64,000 nt of DNA from Colwellia sp. GTDB lineage: Bacteria > Pseudomonadota > Gammaproteobacteria > Enterobacterales > Alteromonadaceae. Location of the stretch: NCBI GenBank assembly GCA_013215295.1, contig JABSOZ010000018.1, positions 1 through 64,000 of the forward strand, given 5' to 3'. The stretch's first letter is position 1. Each line of letters begins with the position of its first letter. The translations under genes and the position numbers were made by a program. Below, one piece after another: positions 54,534 through 63,167 of the stretch. The notes beneath the pieces are model-generated. The model worked only from the letters and a program-made list of their open reading frames with translations. It was not told where the DNA came from and did not search any database.

Positions 54534-56948
54534 ATGAAAACAAGTTGTTATCACTGCGGTGAAATTGTTCCAAGCAGTACCAATTTATCCTTAACAATTG
54601 ATAATACATCACAGCCAATGTGTTGCATTGGTTGTCAAAGTGTTGCCCAAACTATTGTTGATAATGGTTTAGAAGAATACTACCGCTTCAGAACAGCGCC
54701 TGCTCAAAAAGGTGAGCAACTTATTCCTGAACAGTTACAACGTAATAAACTCCTTGACGATAATGCTTTGCAAGATGAATTTGCTTACCAAACCGATGAA
54801 TTTAAAGAAACTATTTTAACCGTTGATGGCATTAGTTGTGCCGCTTGTGCTTGGCTTATTGAAATGCAATTGAGTAAAGTTACCGGTTTAATAAACATCA
54901 ACGTAAATGCGACAACACAAAGAGCGACAGTACGTTGGGACAATGATAGTGTTCAATTGAGTGAGCTTATTAATCATATCGCTAATATTGGCTACCAAGC
55001 GCTCCCCTTCAAGGCCAGTACCGCTGAACAACTTAATAAAACTCAACGTAAAAATTACATAAAACGTTTAGGCATCTCTGGCATTTTAATGATGCAAGTT
55101 ATGATGATAGCTTTTGGATTATATTTTGGTGCTTTTTCAGGCATGGATGAGTACAACTTATTATATTTACGCTACGCTAGCTTATTTTTAACCATTCCTG
55201 TTGTTACTTATGGTGCATTTCCTTTTTATAGAGGTGCGATTAATGCGTTAAAAATAAAACGTTTATCTATGGATGTCCCTGTTGCAATAGCAATTTTGCT
55301 CGCCTTTTCAGCCAGTGCTTGGGCAACAATAACTCAACAAGGCGAAGTGTATTTTGAATCAGTCTCTATGTTCACTTTCTTATTACTTATTGGAAAGTTT
55401 CTCGAATTTAGAGCGAGAAGTCGCGCTGCGGAAGTTTCTGCAAACTTATTAAAGCTCATGCCAATGACAGCGACAAAGATCATTCATGAAAACGGAATAA
55501 AAAAAGAACTATTACTGCCTGCCAAAAAACTTTGTCCTTTTGATATTGTTTTGATAAAACCGGGAGAAATTGTCCCTGCAGATGGCACAATAATCTCAGG
55601 CAGCAGTCAGCTTAATGAAGCAATGTTGTCAGGCGAACAATTACCTCTCAACAAGACAGTGGGTGATAAAGTGTTTTCAGGCACTACCAATGGGGACGGT
55701 AATCTTAATGTTGAGGTGAAACATGCCAGTGAGCATTCTTTTTTAAGTCAACTCATCCGATTAAGTGAATTATCTCAGGCACATAAACCTAAACTCGCTA
55801 AATTATCCGATAAAATAGCACAATATTTTGTCGCGGTTATTTTGCTAACGGCGATAGGAACCGCTATTTACTGGCAACAACATTTACCTGAAGAAGCATT
55901 TTGGATAACTCTATCAGTTTTGGTTGCCACCTGCCCTTGTGCGTTATCTCTTGCCACGCCAACCGCGTTAACGTGTGCTACAACACACTTAAACCGCGAA
56001 GGAATCATGATAAAGTCAGCTCATGTCATGGAAACATTACCCAAGATAACAACTATCGCGTTTGATAAAACGGGCACGTTAACATCAGGTGATTTTTCAA
56101 TCATAACAACAAGAATCTTTCCAGATAAAAATACGACGATCACAGAACAACAAACCTTAGCCATTGCTGCTGCTCTTGAGTCTTATTCAGAACATCCGCT
56201 AGCAAAACCTTTTAGTTTGTTTCGTGATTATTCATACCAAACAGAAAAAGTAGTCATTAAATCTGGATTTGGCATTCTCGGCGTAGTAAATGGCAAAAAA
56301 TACAAAATTGGTAAACCAACATGGTTAATGAATGATACAAACCAACTGTTTAAATTTGAAACAGCTTCATGCTTGTTATTAGAAGATGACAAGTTAATTG
56401 CTGCTTTCTATTTATCGGATGAAGTTCGCCCAGATGCCAAAATACTGTTAAATGACTTAAAGCAAAACAACATTCATACCATGATGTTATCAGGAGATAA
56501 CGCCGCGGGTTGTGAAAAAGTTCAAGCATCATTACAATTAGACGAAGTGCACAGTGCATTAACCGCATCAGATAAAATGTCACTGATAAAGCAGCAGCAA
56601 ATAGACAAAAATTCAACGGTGGCGATGGTAGGCGATGGTGTAAATGACACGCCAGTATTTGGTGCTGCTCATGTATCTATCGCCATGGGCAGTGGCACAG
56701 ATATAGCAAAAAGTGGTGCAGATGTTATTTTACTCAATAACCGTTTAAAGTCGATAATAACGCTTAAACGTGTCGCTTACAAAACACGCCGTATTATTTG
56801 GCAAAATTATTTTTGGGCATTTGGTTATAATGCTATTGTATTACCACTTGCTGTAGCAGGTTATATTACGCCATATATGGCGGTTATTGGCATGTCAGCT
56901 AGTTCAATATTAGTGATAACCAATTCATTACGTTTACTAAAGAAATAA
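54534..56948 (+). CDS. ccoI: Cu-transporting P-type ATPase CcoI (FixI)
   Basis: A copper exporter dedicated to cbb3 maturation. The 804-aa protein starts with a cysteine-rich segment CYHCG ... MCCIGC, then a heavy-metal-associated domain with CAAC (102-105), eight transmembrane helices, the CPC ion motif (467-469), phosphorylation Asp511 in DKTGTL, and MVGDGVNDTPVF in the hinge. The order and the N-terminal zinc-ribbon-like part are typical of FixI/CcoI rather than CopA. It follows ccoH by 134 bases. Confidence 0.95.
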   Translation: MKTSCYHCGEIVPSSTNLSLTIDNTSQPMCCIGCQSVAQTIVDNGLEEYYRFRTAPAQKGEQLIPEQLQRNKLLDDNALQDEFAYQTDEFKETILTVDGISCAACAWLIEMQLSKVTGLININVNATTQRATVRWDNDSVQLSELINHIANIGYQALPFKASTAEQLNKTQRKNYIKRLGISGILMMQVMMIAFGLYFGAFSGMDEYNLLYLRYASLFLTIPVVTYGAFPFYRGAINALKIKRLSMDVPVAIAILLAFSASAWATITQQGEVYFESVSMFTFLLLIGKFLEFRARSRAAEVSANLLKLMPMTATKIIHENGIKKELLLPAKKLCPFDIVLIKPGEIVPADGTIISGSSQLNEAMLSGEQLPLNKTVGDKVFSGTTNGDGNLNVEVKHASEHSFLSQLIRLSELSQAHKPKLAKLSDKIAQYFVAVILLTAIGTAIYWQQHLPEEAFWITLSVLVATCPCALSLATPTALTCATTHLNREGIMIKSAHVMETLPKITTIAFDKTGTLTSGDFSIITTRIFPDKNTTITEQQTLAIAAALESYSEHPLAKPFSLFRDYSYQTEKVVIKSGFGILGVVNGKKYKIGKPTWLMNDTNQLFKFETASCLLLEDDKLIAAFYLSDEVRPDAKILLNDLKQNNIHTMMLSGDNAAGCEKVQASLQLDEVHSALTASDKMSLIKQQQIDKNSTVAMVGDGVNDTPVFGAAHVSIAMGSGTDIAKSGADVILLNNRLKSIITLKRVAYKTRRIIWQNYFWAFGYNAIVLPLAVAGYITPYMAVIGMSASSILVITNSLRLLKK

Positions 56949-56979
56949 ACAAACTAAACACTTAAATAGAGCATAAAAA

Positions 56980-57195
56980 ATGAGTATTATTTATATTTTG
57001 ATCCCTATTGCGATAATACTCACCTCGATAGCTATCTACCTCTTTTTCTGGGCGGTAAAAACTGAACAATTTGAAGATTTAGAAAAACAAGGTATGAGTA
57101 TTTTGTTTGATGATAAAGATAATATCAACAGCGAAAATTCACTAAACAAAAATAACCAGAAGAAAGAAGCACCCAATAATACGGATGCTAAATAA
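56980..57195 (+). CDS. ccoS: cbb3 maturation protein CcoS
   Basis: A 71-aa protein with one transmembrane helix (about 4-26) followed by the signature FFWAVKTEQFEDLEKQG, typical of CcoS, which is needed to insert heme and copper in CcoN. The C-terminal tail is polar and variable. It starts 31 bases after ccoI and ends 5 bases before the TauE/SafE-like gene. Confidence 0.92.
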   Translation: MSIIYILIPIAIILTSIAIYLFFWAVKTEQFEDLEKQGMSILFDDKDNINSENSLNKNNQKKEAPNNTDAK

Positions 57196-57200
57196 TTTAT

Positions 57201-57878
57201 ATGCTTAGTATTGATTATTTATCAGCTTTTATTATCGGCTTATTGGGTTCTGGCCATTGCATTGGGATGTGTGGTGGAATAACCACTATGCTGACATCTG
57301 CACTATCTCCACAAAGTAAAGCAAGTGGTCAGTTTAAACTGGTCATGGCTTATCATTTTGGTCGTATTTTTTCTTATTCATTAATTGGCGCAATCGTTGG
57401 TTTTAGTAGCTCTATTGCAGCAAAAAACATTGGCGTTCCTTTAGGTTTTTTAAGAATATTCGCCGCTGTATTTTTAATATTACTTGGCTTGTATCTTGGT
57501 CAGTGGTTAATGTGGTTAACGAAAGTTGAAAAGTTTGGCAAAATACTTTGGCGTTATTTATCTCCATTGAGCAAAAAATTTATTCCTGTTAATAATGCTA
57601 AACAAGCTATAGCGCTTGGTGCAATCTGGGGGTGGCTTCCTTGTGGATTGGTTTATTCAACATTAACTTGGTCATTAGCTAGCGGAGATACACTCACCGG
57701 CGCGCTTATAATGATGAGCTTTGGCTTGGGTACATTACCTGCATTATTAAGTATTTCATTAGGCTCTTTTGGCATAAAGTCACTGTTAACTAACCTTAAG
57801 TTTAAAAAAATCATGGCTTTGGTCATAATTATGTATGGCGTATACAGTTTAGTAATTGCATATCAACAGCTGTTTTAA
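57201..57878 (+). CDS. TauE/SafE-like membrane protein of the cco cluster
   Basis: A 225-aa inner-membrane protein with about six helices. The start GLLGSGHCIGMCGGITTML (HCxGMCGG) is the hallmark of the sulfite-exporter TauE/SafE-like proteins that stand beside ccoS in many gammaproteobacteria. A role in copper or sulfur handling for the oxidase is likely, but not proven. It starts 5 bases after ccoS and is the last intact gene of the assembly unit before the fnr remnant. Confidence 0.88.
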   Translation: MLSIDYLSAFIIGLLGSGHCIGMCGGITTMLTSALSPQSKASGQFKLVMAYHFGRIFSYSLIGAIVGFSSSIAAKNIGVPLGFLRIFAAVFLILLGLYLGQWLMWLTKVEKFGKILWRYLSPLSKKFIPVNNAKQAIALGAIWGWLPCGLVYSTLTWSLASGDTLTGALIMMSFGLGTLPALLSISLGSFGIKSLLTNLKFKKIMALVIIMYGVYSLVIAYQQLF

Positions 57879-57922
57879 TCTCATCGCTACCAGTAAAGAT
57901 AGCGCGTAACAATCAGATCTGT

Positions 57923-58243
57923 ATGTCTAATAAGCCATGTTCAGTAACGCAATCCATTCACTGTCAAAACTGCAGAGCAACGCTTAGCAACCTTTATTTC
58001 TACTTTAAGTAGTCGTTATCATGCCCGTGCCCCCCAGCTCCTGAGTTTCGTTAAACCATGACTCGAAGTGATATTGGCAATTATGTTGGTTTAACTGTAG
58101 AAACGATTAGTCGATTTTTAAATCGTTTTCAAAAAAATAGCTGTATTGATTTGGAAGGTAAACTCATGACTATTATCGATGTCGACAAGCCGAATGAGTG
58201 CGCTACACTTTACTCATTAATAAAAAGGGCATCAACTGTTTAA
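57923..58243 (+). pseudogene. fnr: fnr/etrA pseudogene (internal deletion, frameshift, stop)
   Basis: The normal neighbour of this cluster, the oxygen-sensing regulator FNR (about 245 aa), is reduced to its two ends. From ATG 57923 the frame reads MSNKPCSVTQSIHCQNC, the N-terminal cysteine segment of FNR. It then jumps into the late part of the gene, EQRLATF and then STLSSRYHARA in another frame. After a further frame change and a TAA in place of a Leu codon comes [19 protein letters not shown], the C-terminal HTH. About 430 bases are missing, including the cAMP-fold sensor domain and the fourth cysteine. The HTH part (58058-58243) is open from an ATG but alone cannot dimerise or sense oxygen. 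Confidence 0.88.
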
Positions 58244-58308
58244 TATTTTAAATATTAAGCATTTTTTTGACTAAGTTTATCCATTTAATTAATTTACTTT
58301 TAAAAATA

Positions 58309-58322
58309 TTGATTTAAAGCAA
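58309..58322 (+). promoter_or_regulatory. FNR-type box upstream of uspE
   Basis: TTGATTTAAAGCAA matches TTGATNNNNATCAA at nine of ten bases. A -10-like TATTGT at 58345-58350 gives a start near 58357 and places the box centre at about -41.5, class II geometry. The uspE ATG follows at 58382. Confidence 0.6.
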
Positions 58323-58381
58323 ATAAAAAATCGTCAATATAGTCTATTGTTAAGATAACAATAAGTTATAGGATAAATGTC

Positions 58382-59308
58382 ATGGAAAAGTATAAAAAGA
58401 TATTAACCGTTATTGACCCAGCGACTGACGATCAGAAAGCACTGAAACGCTCAATTGAACTTGCACGTCATACCCATGGAGAAATCACCGCATTTTTAAC
58501 TATTTATGACTTTTCATATGAAATGACCACGATGCTTTCAGGTGAAGAACGTGAAGCAATGCGTCAATCAATGATCAATGATCGTATGCAATGGTTGGAA
58601 GAAAAAATTGCAGAAGTTGATCACGAGAACATTACCGTAAATACGAGTATTATTTGGCATAACCGTCCCTTTGAGAAAATAATTCATAAGGTTATCACCG
58701 AAGACTTTGACATTGTAATCAAAGGAACACACCAGCATGACAAATTTAAATCCGTTATTTTTACACCTACCGATTGGCATATTCTCAGAAAATGCCCTTG
58801 TCCTGTGTTATTAGTCAAAGAACACAATTGGCCAGTTAATGGAAATTTATTGACCGCATTGAATATTGGTAGTGATGATGATGAACACAAAGCACTTAAC
58901 GACAAATTAACGCAAGAAGCGATCCGCCTTTCATCATTAATCAAAGCCAATATACACTTAGTGAACTCTTATCCTGGTACGCCGGTAAATATTGCGATTG
59001 AAATTCCAGAATTTAATGCCTGTGAATATAACGATACTATGTTGAAACATCATCAAACAGCGATGCATACTCATGCTAATACTTTTAAAATACCTTTAGA
59101 TAATACACATGTAAAAGAAGGATTACCTGAAGATGTTATTGAAAGTGTTTCGAATGAAATCGATGCAGAATTAGTCATACTAGGTACTATCGGTCGAACA
59201 GGTATTTCCGCCGCACTTATAGGAAACACCGCTGAACATGTTATTGACCGTCTAAACTGTGATGTATTAGCCATTAAACCAGAAGGTTACATTTCTCCTT
59301 TGGCATAA
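58382..59308 (+). CDS. uspE: Universal stress protein E (tandem Usp domains)
   Basis: A 308-aa cytoplasmic protein with two Usp domains (about 1-150 and 155-305). The second keeps the nucleotide-binding pattern GTIGRTGISAALIGNTAEHVI (in part), while the first is degenerate (GTHQHDKFKSVIF), as usual in UspE. UspE is linked to survival under low oxygen and stationary phase, and its gene often lies next to fnr. ATAGGAT lies upstream of the ATG. Its promoter carries an FNR-type box. Confidence 0.94.
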   Translation: MEKYKKILTVIDPATDDQKALKRSIELARHTHGEITAFLTIYDFSYEMTTMLSGEEREAMRQSMINDRMQWLEEKIAEVDHENITVNTSIIWHNRPFEKIIHKVITEDFDIVIKGTHQHDKFKSVIFTPTDWHILRKCPCPVLLVKEHNWPVNGNLLTALNIGSDDDEHKALNDKLTQEAIRLSSLIKANIHLVNSYPGTPVNIAIEIPEFNACEYNDTMLKHHQTAMHTHANTFKIPLDNTHVKEGLPEDVIESVSNEIDAELVILGTIGRTGISAALIGNTAEHVIDRLNCDVLAIKPEGYISPLA

Positions 59309-59356
59309 GGTCCTTTAGCGTAAAGTCCTCTGATATAAAATCCAGCAGTATAACGG
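59297..59356 (+). repeat. Four degenerate 15-bp repeats across the uspE stop
   Basis: Starting at the last codons of uspE, four consecutive 15-base units of the form CCT-TTA-GCG-TAA-AGT can be aligned (59297, 59312, 59327, 59342). Each holds a TAA in the uspE frame, so the first stop is followed by three more. Divergence between units rises from the first to the fourth. Confidence 0.7.
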
Positions 59357-59368
59357 TTAACGGCGAAC

Positions 59369-59397
59369 AAAAAGGCTAAGAATATTCTTGGCTTTTT
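59369..59397. terminator. Bidirectional terminator uspE / tamB
   Basis: AAAAAGGCTAAGAA and TTCTTGGCTTTTT form a stem with one wobble and a 3-base loop, flanked by A and T runs. It lies between the convergent uspE and tamB genes. Confidence 0.85.
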
Positions 59398-59435
59398 TCA
59401 ATATTTCATAAACTTACAGAGTCATTCGAGTTTAT

Positions 59436-62400
59436 TTAATTGATGTCAAATGAGTAGTAAATATCAGCAGAATTCTCTAAACCGGAAACCGTTTCAACCC
59501 ACAATCGACTCAAAAAATAAAACCTTACTGTTAGTTCATTAATAGGTTCTATTATCCCGATGCCATATTTAATATAAACTTGATCACCTAAATAACCTGC
59601 AATAGAAGCTTGTTTATCATCACCATCAATTTCAATCCTATTAATCAAAGGTAACCTTTCTATCTGAGTGAGTACACCCGAAAAATTTGTTATTGCTGAA
59701 CCTAAAGCTATACCAATTGCCATGTTACTGTCACTCGTTCCAGCATCTAACCCTCGACCTCTTACTAGGTAGGACAACGTTTCAGATTGTTGCATTGTCG
59801 GTTTTGAGAATAGCTTAATATTCAAGCTATTGACTAAACCTGTAGCATCAATACCGACAACGACATTATCTTGTTCAATACTACGAGTTGCTTGAATCGT
59901 TACATAAGGGTTATTTGCTGTGCCATTAAAAGAAATAACGCCTTTAGTCACTGACAAATCTTGTCCATAAGCGCTATAACGACCTTCAGGAATTTTTAAA
60001 CTACCAAAAAGTTGCAAAGGTTGATTTGCCTGTTGGCTCACTTGTAATTCTCCGCCAAGTCGGCCAATAAAGCCTTGGCCTTCAACGTTGAAAGTATCTG
60101 CGATAATCACACGAACATTTGTAACGATATCAAACGAATTATCATTAGAGATTTGTTCACCTTCATCATCAACAATGATGACATCTTTACTTAAGCTAAC
60201 ACTCCCTTGTGGCAACTTATCTACAGATATTTTCCCTTCAAGCACCTCAATACGACCTGATATTTTAAGCTCTGACGCCTGTATTTGTGCATGAAGATGG
60301 GGAGAGACGGTTAAGGTGAGATCGGGGGGAAGTGAAAACTTTAGTGACTCACCATCAAAATTTATAGTCGCTTTAAATTCGTTTTGCCAGTCAGCCTCAC
60401 CTTTTACACGAGCTGCTGCCTTATTAATATTAAGACCGCCAGTAATAACGGCTTCCTGATCTTTAAAATCGACAGCCATACTAATATCTTCTAGAGTATT
60501 TATATTACCTAAAATTGTAGCTTTACCTGCAATGAGTGATACCTCACCTTTTATCACCGGCTTTCCTAAATCCCCTACTACGGTGAACCTTGAATTTAGC
60601 GTTCCTTCCAATGAAGTCAGCTCAGGGATAAACATTTGTAATGGTGAAATATTTAAATCGTTTATAATCAGTTGACTCTCTATAATACGATTTTCGTCAA
60701 ATAAAATAGAAGTTCTTAGCTTTACTATTTCTGTATTATCAGAAGAAAACAAAACAAAATTTCCATCAATAATATTTTGATCCAATTTTAAATTCAATTG
60801 TCCTTTTTGCCACTCAAGCACACTATATAAGTTATCTTCTCTATTTATTTGTACATTCCCATGACTCATCACTAATTCAGCATTAACTGATGGCGTTTGG
60901 TTTGTCTTCCAACCGATGGCAACATTCCCTGCTAGCATGCTTTTCAAACGTATATCTTCAGGGATAAATGGCGTTAAAAGATCAGCGTTTAACTTAATGG
61001 CCAAAGCTAATTCACCCTGAGCAAGTTTTATGCTGCTATCATTTTTCAAACAAAGCTCTGACTGCGCGGCAAGCCAACAATGTTGATTAATAATAAATGT
61101 CTTTTTTACATTATCATAAAGAAAATCAAGTGGCTTATTTGACTCGAAATCATACTCACCTAAAGAAAAACTTATTTTATCCGTTGCCACTTTCCACTGA
61201 TCTGCTTGCGGTGAATAATGGCTATTAATCAGTAAGTCTATTGATGAATCACCAAGCCAAGCTATATTGACCTTTTGATCGCTTAAATCACCATGACTTG
61301 ACCAGTTTACGCTATCAACCTTGTGTTCATGCCAGTTAACGCGATCGCTCTTAAAGGTAACTTTATGCTTATGATTGTTCATTGGTTGATATATTACGTC
61401 GAAATTAATTGCGTCACTGCTGAAGTCAGCCATTAATAGGTTTTTAAATTCACCGTTCAAAGTGACTTTAGGCTGCTTAATCGGACCAGTAATTGAAATA
61501 TTTGAACGCAAGTCACTTTCAATATCTTTTATCCATAATCCGGTATTTCCAAAACTTATTGCCCCATCAATATGCCAGTCCTTATCGCTATATCCATTTA
61601 AACTCAGTATTATATCGCCATAATCAAGGTTGATTTTACTCGGCGCTAAATCACCTTTATGGTTAATATCAATATTAGCCTCTACATTCAGCGGTATATT
61701 GTTAATTTCGCCTTTAACATTCGAATCAGCAAGGGCAATCGCCCATTCATTTTTAGCGTAAAAACCTTTACTGATAATATTGCCCTGCAGGCGGCCAGAT
61801 AACTTTTCATCAATATTAGGTAATGTAATACCCGAAGATTTAACCGTTACATTCCATATCAATCGTTCTCCTAACTGTAATTCTCCCGTCATATCCAAAT
61901 GGTTATTCGCGTTTAACTCTTCAAAATGTAAGGTGTTTATTTTAAAAGTTTGCTCCGCATAAGTTGCATTGATATCAAGCACTGCATCTTGATAACCAAA
62001 ACCACTGATCTTACTTTTGAAATTGATAAAGTGATGGTTAAGATCACCTTCACTTGCTAATAAAAAAGTCGACGGGGTAAAAGTCTTATTAATATTATCA
62101 GGCAGGGAAAGCTTAGTGACATTAGCGATTAACTTATAGGGTAAATTTGCATCAGTAACATTTACTGCCATTTCAGCGGTTAATGCTAATTCACCTTCAC
62201 TTTTAATTGTTGTGACTAAATCTGATAAATTTCCATTTATTGTGACTTTTTGGTTTGAATCGTTAAGTTCCGGTAATAACTCGAAATTTTCAATTGAACT
62301 AACTAAGGTTAAATCGACAATATAAGGCGTAACAAAATCTATCTTCCCTTTTAAAGACAATGTTCCCGACTTAGCAACTGTTGAGGTTAATTCTTCAATG

Positions 62401-63167
62401 AACAGCTCTGTTTTAAACCATGATAAACGTGCAACGGTATCGTCAATCGTTATTACCTTTGTTTCAATGCCGGTAGTGTCTATTCTCTCAACATTGACCG
62501 TTTTTATAGCTAAGGACTTGAATGTTAATTTTAAAGGTGAATATAGCTCAGGCATTGACGATAAAGGCCAAACTACTGGTATAGGTTTAGATGAAAAATT
62601 TTGTGGTTCAGTTAAAATAATTTGTGCTTTAGCCAACAATGCACTTTGTATATTTATAGCTATATTATTGATTGAAGACTGTTTGACAGATAAAGCACTG
62701 GAAAAATCTGTCAAATTGACCACTAATCCCTTACCTATTATTTGTGCGTTAGCTAAAATCAATTTTTTTAGGTCAACACTAAAAGGTAAAGTAAAACTTG
62801 AGGAGTTAATCGCTTGTTCAACAAGCTCATCAGAGGATATATCTCTCGTTTCTTTCAGTTTCATTTGAAGTGAATTAATGCTAATTTCGTCAATACACAG
62901 TTGGCTTTTCCAAAGGCATCGCAAATGCAGGGTTAAACGAATATTATCTGCATTTATAACCGTTACATCGTTTTCAATCGTCAATTGTTTTAACGTTAAA
63001 TTATTTAAAATCGAACCACTTTTATACTTTACTTGTATCGGTGAAAACTCATTGACAGCAAAAATTGATAACTGGGCGCCCCAAGGAGTCGAACAAAGAA
63101 TAGCGACTAAACAGAGTAATCCCGTTACGCCACTCAAAAAAAGGAAACTAGCACGTTTATAGGTCAT
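59436..63167 (-). CDS. tamB: Translocation and assembly module protein TamB
   Basis: A long periplasmic AsmA/YtfN-type protein, 1243 aa, inner-membrane anchored by an N-terminal helix (about 8-26), with a beta-helical body and the conserved C-terminal DUF490 part (about 920-1243, including RLGGELQVSQQ, GRYSAYGQDL, ITNFSGVLTQ and a final Phe/Asn end). It works with TamA in outer-membrane protein assembly and probably lipid transport. E. coli TamB has a similar length (1259 aa). The start overlaps the tamA stop as ATGA. Confidence 0.95.
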   Translation of the reverse strand: MTYKRASFLFLSGVTGLLCLVAILCSTPWGAQLSIFAVNEFSPIQVKYKSGSILNNLTLKQLTIENDVTVINADNIRLTLHLRCLWKSQLCIDEISINSLQMKLKETRDISSDELVEQAINSSSFTLPFSVDLKKLILANAQIIGKGLVVNLTDFSSALSVKQSSINNIAINIQSALLAKAQIILTEPQNFSSKPIPVVWPLSSMPELYSPLKLTFKSLAIKTVNVERIDTTGIETKVITIDDTVARLSWFKTELFIEELTSTVAKSGTLSLKGKIDFVTPYIVDLTLVSSIENFELLPELNDSNQKVTINGNLSDLVTTIKSEGELALTAEMAVNVTDANLPYKLIANVTKLSLPDNINKTFTPSTFLLASEGDLNHHFINFKSKISGFGYQDAVLDINATYAEQTFKINTLHFEELNANNHLDMTGELQLGERLIWNVTVKSSGITLPNIDEKLSGRLQGNIISKGFYAKNEWAIALADSNVKGEINNIPLNVEANIDINHKGDLAPSKINLDYGDIILSLNGYSDKDWHIDGAISFGNTGLWIKDIESDLRSNISITGPIKQPKVTLNGEFKNLLMADFSSDAINFDVIYQPMNNHKHKVTFKSDRVNWHEHKVDSVNWSSHGDLSDQKVNIAWLGDSSIDLLINSHYSPQADQWKVATDKISFSLGEYDFESNKPLDFLYDNVKKTFIINQHCWLAAQSELCLKNDSSIKLAQGELALAIKLNADLLTPFIPEDIRLKSMLAGNVAIGWKTNQTPSVNAELVMSHGNVQINREDNLYSVLEWQKGQLNLKLDQNIIDGNFVLFSSDNTEIVKLRTSILFDENRIIESQLIINDLNISPLQMFIPELTSLEGTLNSRFTVVGDLGKPVIKGEVSLIAGKATILGNINTLEDISMAVDFKDQEAVITGGLNINKAAARVKGEADWQNEFKATINFDGESLKFSLPPDLTLTVSPHLHAQIQASELKISGRIEVLEGKISVDKLPQGSVSLSKDVIIVDDEGEQISNDNSFDIVTNVRVIIADTFNVEGQGFIGRLGGELQVSQQANQPLQLFGSLKIPEGRYSAYGQDLSVTKGVISFNGTANNPYVTIQATRSIEQDNVVVGIDATGLVNSLNIKLFSKPTMQQSETLSYLVRGRGLDAGTSDSNMAIGIALGSAITNFSGVLTQIERLPLINRIEIDGDDKQASIAGYLGDQVYIKYGIGIIEPINELTVRFYFLSRLWVETVSGLENSADIYYSFDIN

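Noticed and set aside
58058-58243. Stand-alone small HTH protein
   Set aside because: It is the C-terminal end of FNR; the N-terminal end of the same gene lies just upstream, so this is a pseudogene, not a new small regulator.
62398-62868. 156-codon plus-strand frame opposite tamB
   Set aside because: Shadow frame: low-complexity composition driven by the tamB codons, no recognisable domain.
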